Shown: positions 1 through 8,102 of the stretch, one piece after another
Layout: every line of letters begins with the position of its first letter
How positions within the stretch are numbered: the stretch's first letter is position 1
From: Sphingomonas bacterium
Lineage (GTDB): Bacteria; Pseudomonadota; Alphaproteobacteria; Sphingomonadales; Sphingomonadaceae
DNA length: 47,027 nt
Reading direction: 5' to 3'
Assembly: GCF_028292945.1 (NCBI RefSeq)
Contig: NZ_JAQGLJ010000001.1
Location: 1-47,027, forward strand
The notes under the pieces: model-generated
Seen by the model: the letters and a program-made list of their open reading frames with translations, nothing else
Databases searched by the model: none
Told to the model about the DNA's origin: nothing
Program-made: the position numbers and the translations under genes

Positions 1-18
1 GTTCACGTTTACGCTCAT
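1..18 (-). CDS. possible start of a next gene, cut by the window edge
   Basis: An ATG on the minus strand at 18..16 overlaps the TGA stop (17..15) of the cyclophilin gene in an ATGA arrangement, the junction used by many gene pairs in this window. Only six codons (MSVNVN) are visible, so the product cannot be named. The call rests on the overlap geometry alone, and the ATG may be chance. Confidence 0.3.
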
Positions 19-635
19 AGGCCCAGCGCCCATGGCTTGGGACCGCCAGTAGGCTTGGCCGTGCCGTCGAGCCGCACCGCGCGAACGATCACCACCGGCC
101 GCGCGAGCGTCTGTCCCTTCATCGCGCCGACGCCGCCGGGCGCGGTGGGCTGCGCCAGGATCCGCTTGACCGCAGCCATGCCGGCGATGACGCGGCCGAA
201 CACGGCATAGCCAGGCCGGCCGGGCCGCGCGTCGAGCGACGGGTTGGCGCCGACCATGATCGAGAAATTGCCCGTGCCGGAATCCTCGCGCTCGAACCGC
301 GCCATCGAGATCGCGCCGTCGGTGTGGCGTAGCCCGGTGCGGCTGGTCGGCTCCAGCGGCACGCCCGGCAGCACACGACGCGGATCCGTGCCGATCCCGC
401 CCTCCACGAACCCGCCCGGCGTGCGGCTGCGGCGGGCCGCGCGGAAGAAGCGGGTGCCCTCGAACCGGCCGTCATCGACATAGCGCAGGAAGTTTGCGGT
501 GGTTTTCGGCGCGCGCCGAGCGTCGAGCGCTAGCGTGATCGGCCCGGCGGCGGTGTCGAGGCGAACGCGCACGGTGGCGGGTTCGGGCGGCGCGGCACCG
601 AGGAGCAGGGGCAGGGGCAGGAGGAGGACGCGCAT
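15..635 (-). CDS. cyclophilin-type peptidyl-prolyl cis-trans isomerase, exported
   Basis: A 206-residue cyclophilin that would catalyse prolyl cis-trans isomerisation and assist protein folding, probably in the periplasm. The ATG at 635 is chosen over an in-frame start 12 codons upstream because it places a hydrophobic signal segment (MRVLLLPLPLLLGAA) at the N-terminus. Family features are visible in order: the strand TAAGPITLALD, the ANFLRYVD helix, FFRAAR holding the expected active-site arginine, GGFVEGG in place of the usual MIQGG, NFSIMVGANPSLD, and YAVFGRVIAGM near the C-terminus. The active-site stretch departs from the consensus, so activity may be reduced. It is 108 bases downstream of the acyl-CoA synthetase gene, separated by a strong hairpin, so it is probably its own unit. 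Confidence 0.9.
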   Translation of the reverse strand: MRVLLLPLPLLLGAAPPEPATVRVRLDTAAGPITLALDARRAPKTTANFLRYVDDGRFEGTRFFRAARRSRTPGGFVEGGIGTDPRRVLPGVPLEPTSRTGLRHTDGAISMARFEREDSGTGNFSIMVGANPSLDARPGRPGYAVFGRVIAGMAAVKRILAQPTAPGGVGAMKGQTLARPVVIVRAVRLDGTAKPTGGPKPWALGL

Positions 636-683
636 CCGGGGTCCCCTACGCCCGCCTCCTGCGTTCGTCACCGGCCTTCTGCA

Positions 684-707
684 CCTCCCCGGCCGAAGCC
701 GGGGAGG
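684..707. terminator. 10-bp GC-rich hairpin between the synthetase and cyclophilin genes
   Basis: CCTCCCCGGC (684-693) pairs perfectly with GCCGGGGAGG (698-707) around a CGAA tetraloop. It lies just after the end of the minus-strand synthetase gene (stop at 744) and before the cyclophilin start. There is no clear U-run, so it may be an intergenic repeat of the CCTCCCC...GGGGAGG kind that also acts as a barrier. A related motif occurs in the repeat at 29950-30085. Confidence 0.5.
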
Positions 708-743
708 GGAATGGATCGACGGCGGGACTCCAAACGACGCGGA

Positions 744-2324
744 TCAGATCTGCCGGTCCCTTCCCGCCCAATAGGGTGCCCTGACCTTGCTGCGCTGGAT
801 CTTGCCGGCTTCCGAGCGCGGCAGATCGGCGGCGAAATCGAGCGCGCGCGGCGCCTTGAATGAGGGCAGCGCCGCACGGGCAAAGGTCAGCAGTTCGGCC
901 GCCAGCGCGTCGGACGGTGCGTACCCGGACGCCAGCATCACCACCGCGCGTACTTCCTCGCCCCACTCCGGATGCGGGGCACCGACGGTCGCGGAGTCCG
1001 CCACCGCCGGGTGACCGAGCAGCACGTTGTCGACCTCCTGCGGGTAGATGTTGACGCCGCCGGAGATGATCGTCTCGGCGCTGCGCCCGGTCAGGAACAG
1101 GTAATCTTCCGCATCGAAATAGCCGATATCGCCCATGGTGAAGAAGCCGTCGACGCGGGTGCTCGCGGTCTTGCCGGCATCGCCATGATAGCTGAAGTCC
1201 GCGCCGGGCGGGACCTGGTGGTAGATGCCGCCCTCCTCGCCGTTTGGTAGCGCGCGACCCGCCTCGTCGAGGATGCGGACCTGCAGCAGTTGCGGGCGCT
1301 TGCCGACGCTGCCCGGCTTGCGCAGCCATTCCTCGCTGGAGATCATGAAGCCCGAGCCGCCCTCCGACCCTGCATAATATTCGTGCAGAACGGGGCCGAA
1401 CCAGTCGATCATCGCGCGCTTCACCTCCGGCGGGCAGGGTGCGGCACCGTGGATGATGTGGCGCACGTGATCGACGGGGTAGCGCGCCTTGATCGCACCG
1501 GGCAGCGCTAGCAGCCGCTGGAACATGATCGGGACGAGATGCAGGTGCGTGACCTTCTCCTCAGAGATGGTCCGCAGCACCGTCTCCGAGTCCCATTTGT
1601 CGAGGAAAATCAGCGGCGCGCCAGCACCGCTCGCGGCAGCGACGTCAAACGTTAGGGGGGCCGCGTGATAGGCGGGGCCGGCGCAGAGCTGGACCAGGTC
1701 CGGTTGGTGATAGCCGCGCAATGCATAGGCGGTCTGTGGGATGACCGGTGCGTTTGGCCGGTGAACGCCCTTGGGTCGGCCGGTCGTCCCGGAGGTGTAG
1801 AGCATCGTTGAGCCGAGCACCGGGTCGGTCAGGTCGCTGTCGTCATAATCCGCGAGCGCAGCGTCGTAGCGCTCGAACCCGTCGAGTTCGCCACCGATCG
1901 CGAGGCGGACGGTGACGCGGTCGTTCGCGGCGAGCAACGGCGAAAGGCCGGCGACGCGCGGTTCGGCGAGCACCGCCTTGGCCTCGCAATCGGCGACGAT
2001 GTAGGCGACCTCGTCGGCGGACAGGTGCCAGTTTATCGGGGTCAGCCTCAGCCCGGCCCGGCGCGTCGCGAACAGCGCGTCGACGAACTCGACGCGGTTG
2101 GAGCAGACCAGCGCCACCGCGTCGCCGGCCCGCAGCCCGCGCGCGCGGAGCAGCCGCGCGAGCCGGTTGGCGCGGGCGTTGACCGCCGCGAAGTCGTACC
2201 ACGTCGCGTCCGGGTCGCGCACCGCGCGGGCCTGCGGCTGGACGTCCGCCCACACCGCCGCGGTCATGCCGACGTGCGCGGCGGCCTCCAGCCGCTCGAT
2301 CAGCGCTGCATCGAACGTCGTCAC
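744..2324 (-). CDS. AMP-binding acyl-CoA synthetase
   Basis: A 526-residue member of the ANL adenylate-forming superfamily, expected to activate a carboxylic acid to its acyl-CoA through an acyl-AMP. The GTG start at 2324 overlaps the stop of the upstream MFS gene as GTGA; an open frame extends much further upstream but only as a shadow of the MFS gene. The P-loop-like motif LYTSGTTGRPKG is at about residues 175-186, followed by YYAGSEG in mid-protein, the hinge region GDIGYFDAEDYLFLTGR, and a C-terminal GKIQRSK lysine motif used in adenylation. The substrate cannot be read from sequence. The coupled carrier and the facing thiolase/DUF35 pair suggest a carboxylate that is imported and degraded. 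A fatty-acid, bile-acid or aromatic-acid CoA ligase would all fit. Confidence 0.9.
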   Translation of the reverse strand: MTTFDAALIERLEAAAHVGMTAAVWADVQPQARAVRDPDATWYDFAAVNARANRLARLLRARGLRAGDAVALVCSNRVEFVDALFATRRAGLRLTPINWHLSADEVAYIVADCEAKAVLAEPRVAGLSPLLAANDRVTVRLAIGGELDGFERYDAALADYDDSDLTDPVLGSTMLYTSGTTGRPKGVHRPNAPVIPQTAYALRGYHQPDLVQLCAGPAYHAAPLTFDVAAASGAGAPLIFLDKWDSETVLRTISEEKVTHLHLVPIMFQRLLALPGAIKARYPVDHVRHIIHGAAPCPPEVKRAMIDWFGPVLHEYYAGSEGGSGFMISSEEWLRKPGSVGKRPQLLQVRILDEAGRALPNGEEGGIYHQVPPGADFSYHGDAGKTASTRVDGFFTMGDIGYFDAEDYLFLTGRSAETIISGGVNIYPQEVDNVLLGHPAVADSATVGAPHPEWGEEVRAVVMLASGYAPSDALAAELLTFARAALPSFKAPRALDFAADLPRSEAGKIQRSKVRAPYWAGRDRQI

Positions 2325-3655
2325 GCCGCCGCCTGCCGCCTGAGCGCAACGCCTGCGCGCCAATAATGGAAGATCGCCCACGGCGTCACGCTCGCCATGA
2401 TGACCAGCGCCCAGCGCAGCGAATCCTGCTTGCCCGCCCACGGGACCAGCAAGTCGCTGATCACGCCGATCAACGTCGGCCCGAGCCCCAGCCCGATCAT
2501 GTTGATGACCAGCAGCGTGATCGCCGCCCAGGTCGCACGCATCCGCATCGGCGCCAGCCCCTGCAGCAGCGCGAAGGTCGGCCCCAGATAGCTCGACGCG
2601 AACAGGATCTGGATGCCGTACGCCACAATCGCGACCGTCGGGATGTCCGTCAGGTAGAACAGCAGGGTGAAGGGCAACGCCAAGACCTTCAGCCACGCCA
2701 CCATCCAGCTCTGCGCGTGCATGCCCCAACGCTTGGCCGACCAGTCCGCCAGCCGTCCCCCGCCCACACCGGACACGGTGCCGAGCAGCGCCGCCACCAG
2801 GCCGAACAATCCCGCCTGCGTGATGGAAAAGCCCAGCGAACGCTGCAGATAGCTAAGTCCGAACGCGGTCAGCGCATAGCCGATCAGCGAGGTCAGCGTG
2901 ACGCCGGCGACCAGATGTCGCGCGGCACGATTGCGCCACATGTCGGCGAAGGCCGATCGCATGCTCGGCATAGCGCTGGTGTCCACCACCCGCGTCACCT
3001 CAGACTGGCCACGCCGCGGCTCCACGACGAACAGGCGCACGATAATCGCCAGCAAAATGCCCGGTGCACCGATCGCCATGATCGCGACGCGCCAGCCATA
3101 CGCGTCCGCCAGCTGGGACCCGATATAGGTGCCAAAGCCACCGCCCAGCACGACGCCCAACGTATAGATTGCCATCGCGCTGGCGCGCTTCTCGACCGGA
3201 TACAGATCGGCGATGATCGAATGGCTGGGCGGGCTGGACCCGGCCTCGCCGATGCCGACGCCGATGCGGGCGAGCAGCAGCTGCCAGAAGTTCTGCGCGA
3301 CGCCGCACACCACCGTCATCGCGCTCCATAGCGCCAGCGACACGGCGATGATGTTGCGCCGGTTGCTGCGGTCCGCCAGTCGCGCGACCGGGATGCCGAG
3401 ACCCGCGTAGAAGATGGCGAACGCCAGGCCCGACAGCAGGCCCAGTTGCGTGTCCGACAGCTGGAGGTCGGCCTTGATCAGCTCCAGCAGGATCGCCAGG
3501 ATCTGCCGGTCCATGTAGCTGAAGAAATAGGTCAGCGTCAGCAACGCCAGCGTCAATGTCCGACGCCGGGTCGCCCGGTCCTGAGCAATCTGGTCCTCGG
3601 CTATCTGGCCTTGGACCATCTGGTCCTCACCCGTCAGCGTTGTGCCAATGCCCAT
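2321..3655 (-). CDS. MFS transporter, spinster-like
   Basis: A 444-residue major facilitator with about 12 hydrophobic segments. The first helix carries YFFSYMDRQILAIL, which is typical of the spinster-like MFS group common in sphingomonad catabolic clusters. The start at 3655 is supported by an AGGAGA seven bases upstream on the minus strand; M13 is a weaker alternative. The N-terminal 30 residues are polar and acidic. The stop overlaps the GTG of the synthetase gene, so the two are probably translated together, which suggests uptake of the acid that the synthetase activates (inference). The 171 bases to the divergent thiolase gene hold both promoters. I found no convincing -10/-35 pair or operator there. 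Confidence 0.88.
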   Translation of the reverse strand: MGIGTTLTGEDQMVQGQIAEDQIAQDRATRRRTLTLALLTLTYFFSYMDRQILAILLELIKADLQLSDTQLGLLSGLAFAIFYAGLGIPVARLADRSNRRNIIAVSLALWSAMTVVCGVAQNFWQLLLARIGVGIGEAGSSPPSHSIIADLYPVEKRASAMAIYTLGVVLGGGFGTYIGSQLADAYGWRVAIMAIGAPGILLAIIVRLFVVEPRRGQSEVTRVVDTSAMPSMRSAFADMWRNRAARHLVAGVTLTSLIGYALTAFGLSYLQRSLGFSITQAGLFGLVAALLGTVSGVGGGRLADWSAKRWGMHAQSWMVAWLKVLALPFTLLFYLTDIPTVAIVAYGIQILFASSYLGPTFALLQGLAPMRMRATWAAITLLVINMIGLGLGPTLIGVISDLLVPWAGKQDSLRWALVIMASVTPWAIFHYWRAGVALRRQAAA

Positions 3656-3826
3656 GCAATCTTCTCCTGTACGCGCCGCGCAAGTCTTCGCTCGCGTTCA
3701 ACGTTTGGACGGTGCGGTACGGGCCTTGTCACGTCAAGCACCGTTCCCGTTCAGAAACGTCGGTATGCGGGTTGACGCACGGTGTAGCGGTTCGCCAGAG
3801 CGGTGGAGCGACAGGGGTTCATGCCG

Positions 3827-4981
3827 ATGACGGTACGCAACAAGGCTTATATCGCCGGCGCGTGGGAGCATCCCACCCGGCTTGCACCCGACAAGACGAC
3901 GCCGCAGCTGCACGCCGAGTGCGCGGCGGGTGCGCTGGCCGACGCAGGGCTGAGCGTGACGGACGTCGACGGCTATTTCTGCGCGGGCGACGCGCCCGGC
4001 TTCGGCGGGCTGTCGATGATCGACTATCTGGGGCTGAACGTCCGGCATACCGACTCTACCGAGACCGGCGGCTCGTCCTACATCCTTCATGTCGGCCACG
4101 CCGCGCAGGCGATCGCGGCGGGCAAGTGCCGCGTGGCGCTGATCACGCTGGCGGGACGGCCGCGCTCCGAACCGTTCCGCCGCTTCCCCGGCGGCGCGCC
4201 CGAAGCCCCGTTCGAAGGCTGGGTGGGGATGAGCACGCACAACAGCTACGGCATGTGCGCCGCGCGCCACATGCACGAGTTCGGCACCACGGCCGAACAG
4301 CTGGCGTGGATCAAGGTCGCGGCCAGCCACCACGCACAGCACAACCCGCACGCGATGCTGCGCGACGTGGTGAGCGTGGACGACGTGCTCGCCTCCCCGA
4401 TGATCTCGGACCCGCTGCATCGGCTGGATTGCTGCGTAGTGTCGGACGGCGGCGGCGCGCTGCTGGTGGTGGCGCCCGAGATCGCGCGCGAACTGAAGCG
4501 CCCGCTGGTCGCGGTGCGCGGCGCGGGCGAGGCGGTGAAGGGGCCGCAGGGTGGGCGCAACCTGGACCTGACCACCTCCGCCGCCGCCGTGTCCGGGCCG
4601 ACCGCCTTCGCCGAGGCGGGGGTGACGCCGGCCGACATCAAGTACGCGTCGATCTATGACAGCTTCACGATCACCGTGCTGATCCAACTGGAAGATCTGG
4701 GCTTCTGCGCCAAGGGCGAGGGCGGCAGGTTCGTCGCCGACGGCAATCTGATCTCAGGCACGGGCAAACTGCCGTTCAACACCGACGGCGGCGGCCTGTG
4801 CAACAACCATCCCACCAACCGCGGCGGCATCACCAAGGTGATCGAGGCGGTGCGGCAGCTGCGCGGCGAAGCCCATCCGGCGGTCCAGGTGCCGAACTGC
4901 GATCTGGCGGTGGCGACCGGCATTGGCGGCTCGCTAGGCGCGCGGCATGGCGCCGCCACGCTCATTATGGAGCGCCAGTGA
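3827..4981 (+). CDS. thiolase-fold protein (SCP2/Ltp2-like) lacking the catalytic cysteines
   Basis: A 384-residue protein with the SCP2-type thiolase fold. It opens with NKAYIAGAWEHPTR, followed by the LHAECAAGALADAGL helix and VDGYF. Where thiolases carry the nucleophilic Cys of a CxSG motif before the AAxAIAAG helix, this protein has TETGGSSY. The C-terminal Cys position reads GIGGSLGA. The His of the NHP motif (CNNHPTNRGG) is kept. Claisen-type thiolase chemistry is therefore unlikely, and an aldolase or other CoA-thioester role like Ltp2 of steroid degradation is plausible. The ATG at 3827 is preferred because AGGGG (3813-3817) lies 9 bases upstream; ATG 3821 and GTG 3803 are alternatives. 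Its stop overlaps the DUF35 start by one base (TGATG), as expected for partner subunits. Confidence 0.85.
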   Translation: MTVRNKAYIAGAWEHPTRLAPDKTTPQLHAECAAGALADAGLSVTDVDGYFCAGDAPGFGGLSMIDYLGLNVRHTDSTETGGSSYILHVGHAAQAIAAGKCRVALITLAGRPRSEPFRRFPGGAPEAPFEGWVGMSTHNSYGMCAARHMHEFGTTAEQLAWIKVAASHHAQHNPHAMLRDVVSVDDVLASPMISDPLHRLDCCVVSDGGGALLVVAPEIARELKRPLVAVRGAGEAVKGPQGGRNLDLTTSAAAVSGPTAFAEAGVTPADIKYASIYDSFTITVLIQLEDLGFCAKGEGGRFVADGNLISGTGKLPFNTDGGGLCNNHPTNRGGITKVIEAVRQLRGEAHPAVQVPNCDLAVATGIGGSLGARHGAATLIMERQ

Positions 4982-5364
4982 TGCGCAAGCTTCCCGTTCC
5001 CGAGGTCACGCCCGAGACACAGCCCTTCTGGGACGCCGCCGCACAGGGCAAGCTGCTGATCAAGCGGTGCGGCGCGTGCGGCGAGCCGCATTACTATCCG
5101 CGTGCGCTGTGCCCATTCTGCCTGTCCGCCGACACGCGCTGGATGGAGGCGGCGGGGACCGCGACGATCTACAGCCTGTCGACGATGCGGCGCGGGCCGG
5201 ACGCGCCGTTCACGCTGGCCTATGTCACGCTGGACGAAGGGCCGGCGGTGCTGACCAACATCGCGACGGACAATTACGATGCGCTGGCAATCGGGCAGCG
5301 GGTGAGGGTGTCGTTTGTCCCGAGCGAGGGCGGTCCGCCCCTGCCCTGTTTCACACCCGAGTGA
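4981..5364 (+). CDS. DUF35 Zn-ribbon and OB-fold protein, thiolase partner
   Basis: A 127-residue DUF35 protein. An N-terminal helix (EVTPETQPFWDAAAQGKLLI) leads into a rubredoxin-like zinc ribbon with C30-x2-C33 and C44-x2-C47, then an OB-fold starting at about residue 55 (GTATIYSLSTMRR) with the typical LAYVTLDEGPAVLTNI strands. DUF35 proteins form complexes with thiolase-fold enzymes, for example with archaeal thiolase/HMG-CoA synthase and with Ltp2 in steroid side-chain cleavage, where they help bind the CoA substrate. The one-base overlap with the preceding thiolase-fold gene fits such a complex. All four cysteines are present. The substrate is unknown. Confidence 0.92.
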   Translation: MRKLPVPEVTPETQPFWDAAAQGKLLIKRCGACGEPHYYPRALCPFCLSADTRWMEAAGTATIYSLSTMRRGPDAPFTLAYVTLDEGPAVLTNIATDNYDALAIGQRVRVSFVPSEGGPPLPCFTPE

Positions 5365-5383
5365 GGTGACGAACCCTTTCTTC

Positions 5384-5480
5384 CGTCATGCTGAGTTTAT
5401 TTCAGCATCCATGCGCGACATCGGCGGCACGTCAGACGTCGAGGTGATCGCGTGGACCCTGAAACAAGTTCAGGGTGACG
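5384..5480 (+). repeat. two-hairpin dispersed repeat, copy 1
   Basis: The left hairpin is ATGCTGA (5388-5394) with TCAGCAT (5402-5408). The right hairpin is ACCCTGAA (5456-5463) with TTCAGGGT (5469-5476), loop ACAAG. The unit is bounded by CGTCA and TGACG. It fills most of the gap between the DUF35 gene and the MFS gene. Other copies are at 11640, 13019 (inverted) and 37463. Confidence 0.9.
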
Positions 5481-5507
5481 AAGAAGTGGGTCGGAACCAC
5501 CTGCGCC

Positions 5508-6818
5508 ATGACTGACGCCACCCTCGCACAACGCCAGGCCGACGACGACGCCTTCGTCCAGCGCCACCTCCGGCGCAATTTCACCGGGCACTTCATCCAC
5601 GGCATGCTGGGGCTGACCGGCTTTCGGGTGATGTACGCGCCGACGCTGATCCCCAGCTACATCCTGCTGCTGACCGGTTCGGCGGCAATGGTCGGGCTCG
5701 GCCAGTCGCTGCTGCAACTGGGCGCGATCCTGTCGCCGATCGTCGGCGCGGCGCGCATCGAACATCGCGCGCGCGTGCTGCCCTACGCGATCCGCGTCGG
5801 CGGGCTGATGCGCGTGCAGATCCTGGGACTGGCGCTTGCGGGCTGGTTTCTCGGCGGCTGGGCGCTGGTCGCGGTGACGTTGATGCTGTTCTTCCTGCTT
5901 GGCATCTTCACCGGCACGCAGCGCGTCGCATTCCAGATGCTGATGTCAAAGGTCATCCCGATCGCCAGGCGCGGGCGGCTGCAGGGCTATCGCAACCTGA
6001 CCGGCGGCGCGATCGCGGCGGTGATGTCCTATTGGGCGGGCGCGTACCTGATCGAGCGCGACGTGTGGGGGAACGGCTATGCCACCACCTTCTTCGTCAC
6101 CTTCGTGCTCACCTCGCTGGGGCTGTTCGCCCTGCAGGCGATGATGAAGGAGCCGGATGCGGTGACCGTGCGCGGGCAGGTCTCCCTGCGAGAGCGCATG
6201 CGCGACCTGCCCGAATTGCTCTCCGATCCCGACTATCGCTGGTTCATCATCGCGCAGGGGCTGGCGATCGCGGGGCGGGTCGGCGCCCCCTTCTATGTGC
6301 TGATCGCGGCCGAGCGGATGGGGATGGACGGCAGCACCATCGGCCTGCTGTCGCTGGCGTTCCTCGGCGCAGATACGCTGTCGAACCTGCTCTGGGGCCA
6401 GATGGGCGACCGGCTCGGCTTTCGCGCGGCATTCATCGCGGCGGTGGCCTTGTGGATCGGCGGGATCGCGATGCTGCTGCTCGCGGCCACACCCGGCGTG
6501 ATCGTGGCGAGCTTCTGCCTCTTGGGCGCGGCGGCGTCGGGCTATCAGATGAGTGCGACCACCATGGTACTGGAATTTGGCGCGCGCGAGGACACCGCCA
6601 TGCGGCTGGCGCTGTCCACGACGGTGGAAGGCACGATCGCCGCCGCCGGCCCCCTGATCGGCGGGCTCGTGGTACACCTGCTGGGCGCGCGGGTGCTGAT
6701 GGCGGTGGCGCTCGGTTTTCTCGTCGCCGCACTGCTGGTGCTGCTGTTCCGCGTCCGCGAACCGCGTCGGCGCGTCCCGGCGGTCGTATTCGACGATCTC
6801 GGCACGCCCGAGGCTTGA
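5508..6818 (+). CDS. MFS transporter
   Basis: A 436-residue major facilitator with about 12 hydrophobic segments. The ATG at 5508 (MTDATLAQRQADDD) is chosen over 5475 because the extra residues would come from the edge of the repeat; no strong Shine-Dalgarno is visible. A short polar N-terminus precedes the helix FRVMYAPTLIPSYILLLTG. The MFS loop signature is seen in the second half as WGQMGDRLGFRAAF. The substrate is not predictable. The stop overlaps the next MFS start as TGATG, so the two carriers are co-translated. The repeat at 5384-5480 separates it from the thiolase/DUF35 pair, so it may or may not belong to that operon. Confidence 0.85.
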   Translation: MTDATLAQRQADDDAFVQRHLRRNFTGHFIHGMLGLTGFRVMYAPTLIPSYILLLTGSAAMVGLGQSLLQLGAILSPIVGAARIEHRARVLPYAIRVGGLMRVQILGLALAGWFLGGWALVAVTLMLFFLLGIFTGTQRVAFQMLMSKVIPIARRGRLQGYRNLTGGAIAAVMSYWAGAYLIERDVWGNGYATTFFVTFVLTSLGLFALQAMMKEPDAVTVRGQVSLRERMRDLPELLSDPDYRWFIIAQGLAIAGRVGAPFYVLIAAERMGMDGSTIGLLSLAFLGADTLSNLLWGQMGDRLGFRAAFIAAVALWIGGIAMLLLAATPGVIVASFCLLGAAASGYQMSATTMVLEFGAREDTAMRLALSTTVEGTIAAAGPLIGGLVVHLLGARVLMAVALGFLVAALLVLLFRVREPRRRVPAVVFDDLGTPEA

Positions 6819-8017
6819 TGCGCACCGGAACCCCGGATCCCGCTCTTGCCGCCGCCAGCCTGGTCGGCGTGATGTTCATCAACATGCTGGGCTTCGGGAT
6901 CATCATTCCGCTGCTGCCCTTCTACGCGCAGTCATTCGATGCCGCGCCGTGGCAGATCGCGCTGATCTTCTCCGCCTTTCCGATCGGCGCATTCTTCGGC
7001 GAGCCGTTCTGGGGGCGTTTGAGCGACAGGCTGGGCCGAAAGCCGCTGCTGATCTCGACCGTCACCGGCAACCTGCTCTGTTATCTGGCACTGGCCTTTG
7101 CCGGTGATGTCTGGACGGCGTTCCTGATCCGGCTGATCGGCGGCGCGGCAAGCGGCAATGGCGCGGTGATGCAGGGCTATATCGCCGACGTCACTCCGCC
7201 CGAACAGCGGACGCGGCGGCTGAGCTGGATCGGCGCGGCCGCGAGCCTGGGGCTGGTGGTCGGCCCGTCGATCGGCGGCGTGTTCGCGCATCCGGAAGCG
7301 GGGTCGGCGGGGTTCCGCGTGCCCCTGCTGATCGCCGCCGGCTTTTCCGCGCTGGCGCTGGTGTCGCTGCTGTTGTTCATCCGCGAGCCGCTCACCCACC
7401 GCGAGGAGCGCCCGCACCAGAGCCGCCTCGCCGCGCTGGGCGAGGTGACGCGCCATCCGGTGATCGGCCGGCTGATGCTGCTCACCTTCCTGGTCGGGTT
7501 CGCGTTCACCGGCATCGAGTCGGTGTTCGGGCTGTGGGGCGAGGCGCGGTTCGGCTGGGGGCCGAAGGAGGTCGGGTGGTGCTTCGCGGTCGCGGGCGGC
7601 GTGTCGGCGGTGACGCAGTTCTTCGTCACCGGGCCGCTCTCCGAACGGTTCGGCGAGGCGCGCGTGCTGGCCGTCGGCATGGCGCTGACGGTGATCGGCT
7701 GCGCGTTGCAAACCCAGTCGACGGGGATCGCGATGACCACCGCGCTGATGGCGCTGACCGCGCTGGGTCAATCGGTCAGCTGGCCCAATGTCGGCGCGCT
7801 GATCAGCCGCGCCGCCGATCCGGCGAAGCAGGGACAGGTGCTGGGGCTGAACAATGCCTGCGGCGCGCTGGCGCGAGTCGCGGGACCGCTGACGGCGGGG
7901 CTGGCGTTCGCGGGCGTGTCGATCGACGCGCCGTTCGTGATCGCCGCACTGGTGGTCGCGCCAGCGATTTTGTTGGCGCTGAGTGCGGCGGGGCGGGCTC
8001 GAGTCCCGGCTCTATAA
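6818..8017 (+). CDS. MFS transporter, TCR/Tet-like drug:H+ antiporter family
   Basis: A 399-residue, 12-helix carrier. The first helix GVMFINMLGFGIIIPLLPFY is characteristic of the tetracycline-efflux-like MFS group. Motif A follows as GRLSDRLGRKPLL (loop 2-3), and a degenerate copy, GPLSERFGEARVL, lies between the halves. The ATG at 6818 overlaps the stop of the preceding MFS gene by one base. An efflux role is the usual assignment for this group, but its place beside a second carrier gives no direct clue to the substrate. It ends 85 bases from the convergent pheA gene, with a hairpin at 8046-8069 between them. Confidence 0.88.
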   Translation: MRTGTPDPALAAASLVGVMFINMLGFGIIIPLLPFYAQSFDAAPWQIALIFSAFPIGAFFGEPFWGRLSDRLGRKPLLISTVTGNLLCYLALAFAGDVWTAFLIRLIGGAASGNGAVMQGYIADVTPPEQRTRRLSWIGAAASLGLVVGPSIGGVFAHPEAGSAGFRVPLLIAAGFSALALVSLLLFIREPLTHREERPHQSRLAALGEVTRHPVIGRLMLLTFLVGFAFTGIESVFGLWGEARFGWGPKEVGWCFAVAGGVSAVTQFFVTGPLSERFGEARVLAVGMALTVIGCALQTQSTGIAMTTALMALTALGQSVSWPNVGALISRAADPAKQGQVLGLNNACGALARVAGPLTAGLAFAGVSIDAPFVIAALVVAPAILLALSAAGRARVPAL

Positions 8018-8045
8018 CTTTCTCCGACGGAAGTCGGGCCAGTCT

Positions 8046-8069
8046 GCCGCGCCGCGGACTAGGCGCGGC
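8046..8069. terminator. hairpin between convergent MFS and pheA genes
   Basis: GCCGCGCC (8046-8053) and GGCGCGGC (8062-8069) form a perfect 8-bp stem with an 8-base loop, placed between the two convergent stop codons. No U-run follows on either strand, so Rho-independent function is uncertain. A smaller stem CCGAC/GTCGG precedes it. Confidence 0.5.
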
Positions 8070-8102
8070 TTCCGCCGGGGAAGAAGGCCTTCCGCCGGCT
8101 CC

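Noticed and set aside
744..2729. 661-residue version of the acyl-CoA synthetase starting at 2729
   Set aside because: The first 135 residues are a reverse-frame shadow of the MFS gene; the GTG at 2324 in a GTGA overlap is the credible start.
3656..3826. Possible operator or promoter between the divergent MFS and thiolase genes
   Set aside because: TTGTCA and TTGACG are present but without a matching -10 element or a clear palindrome.
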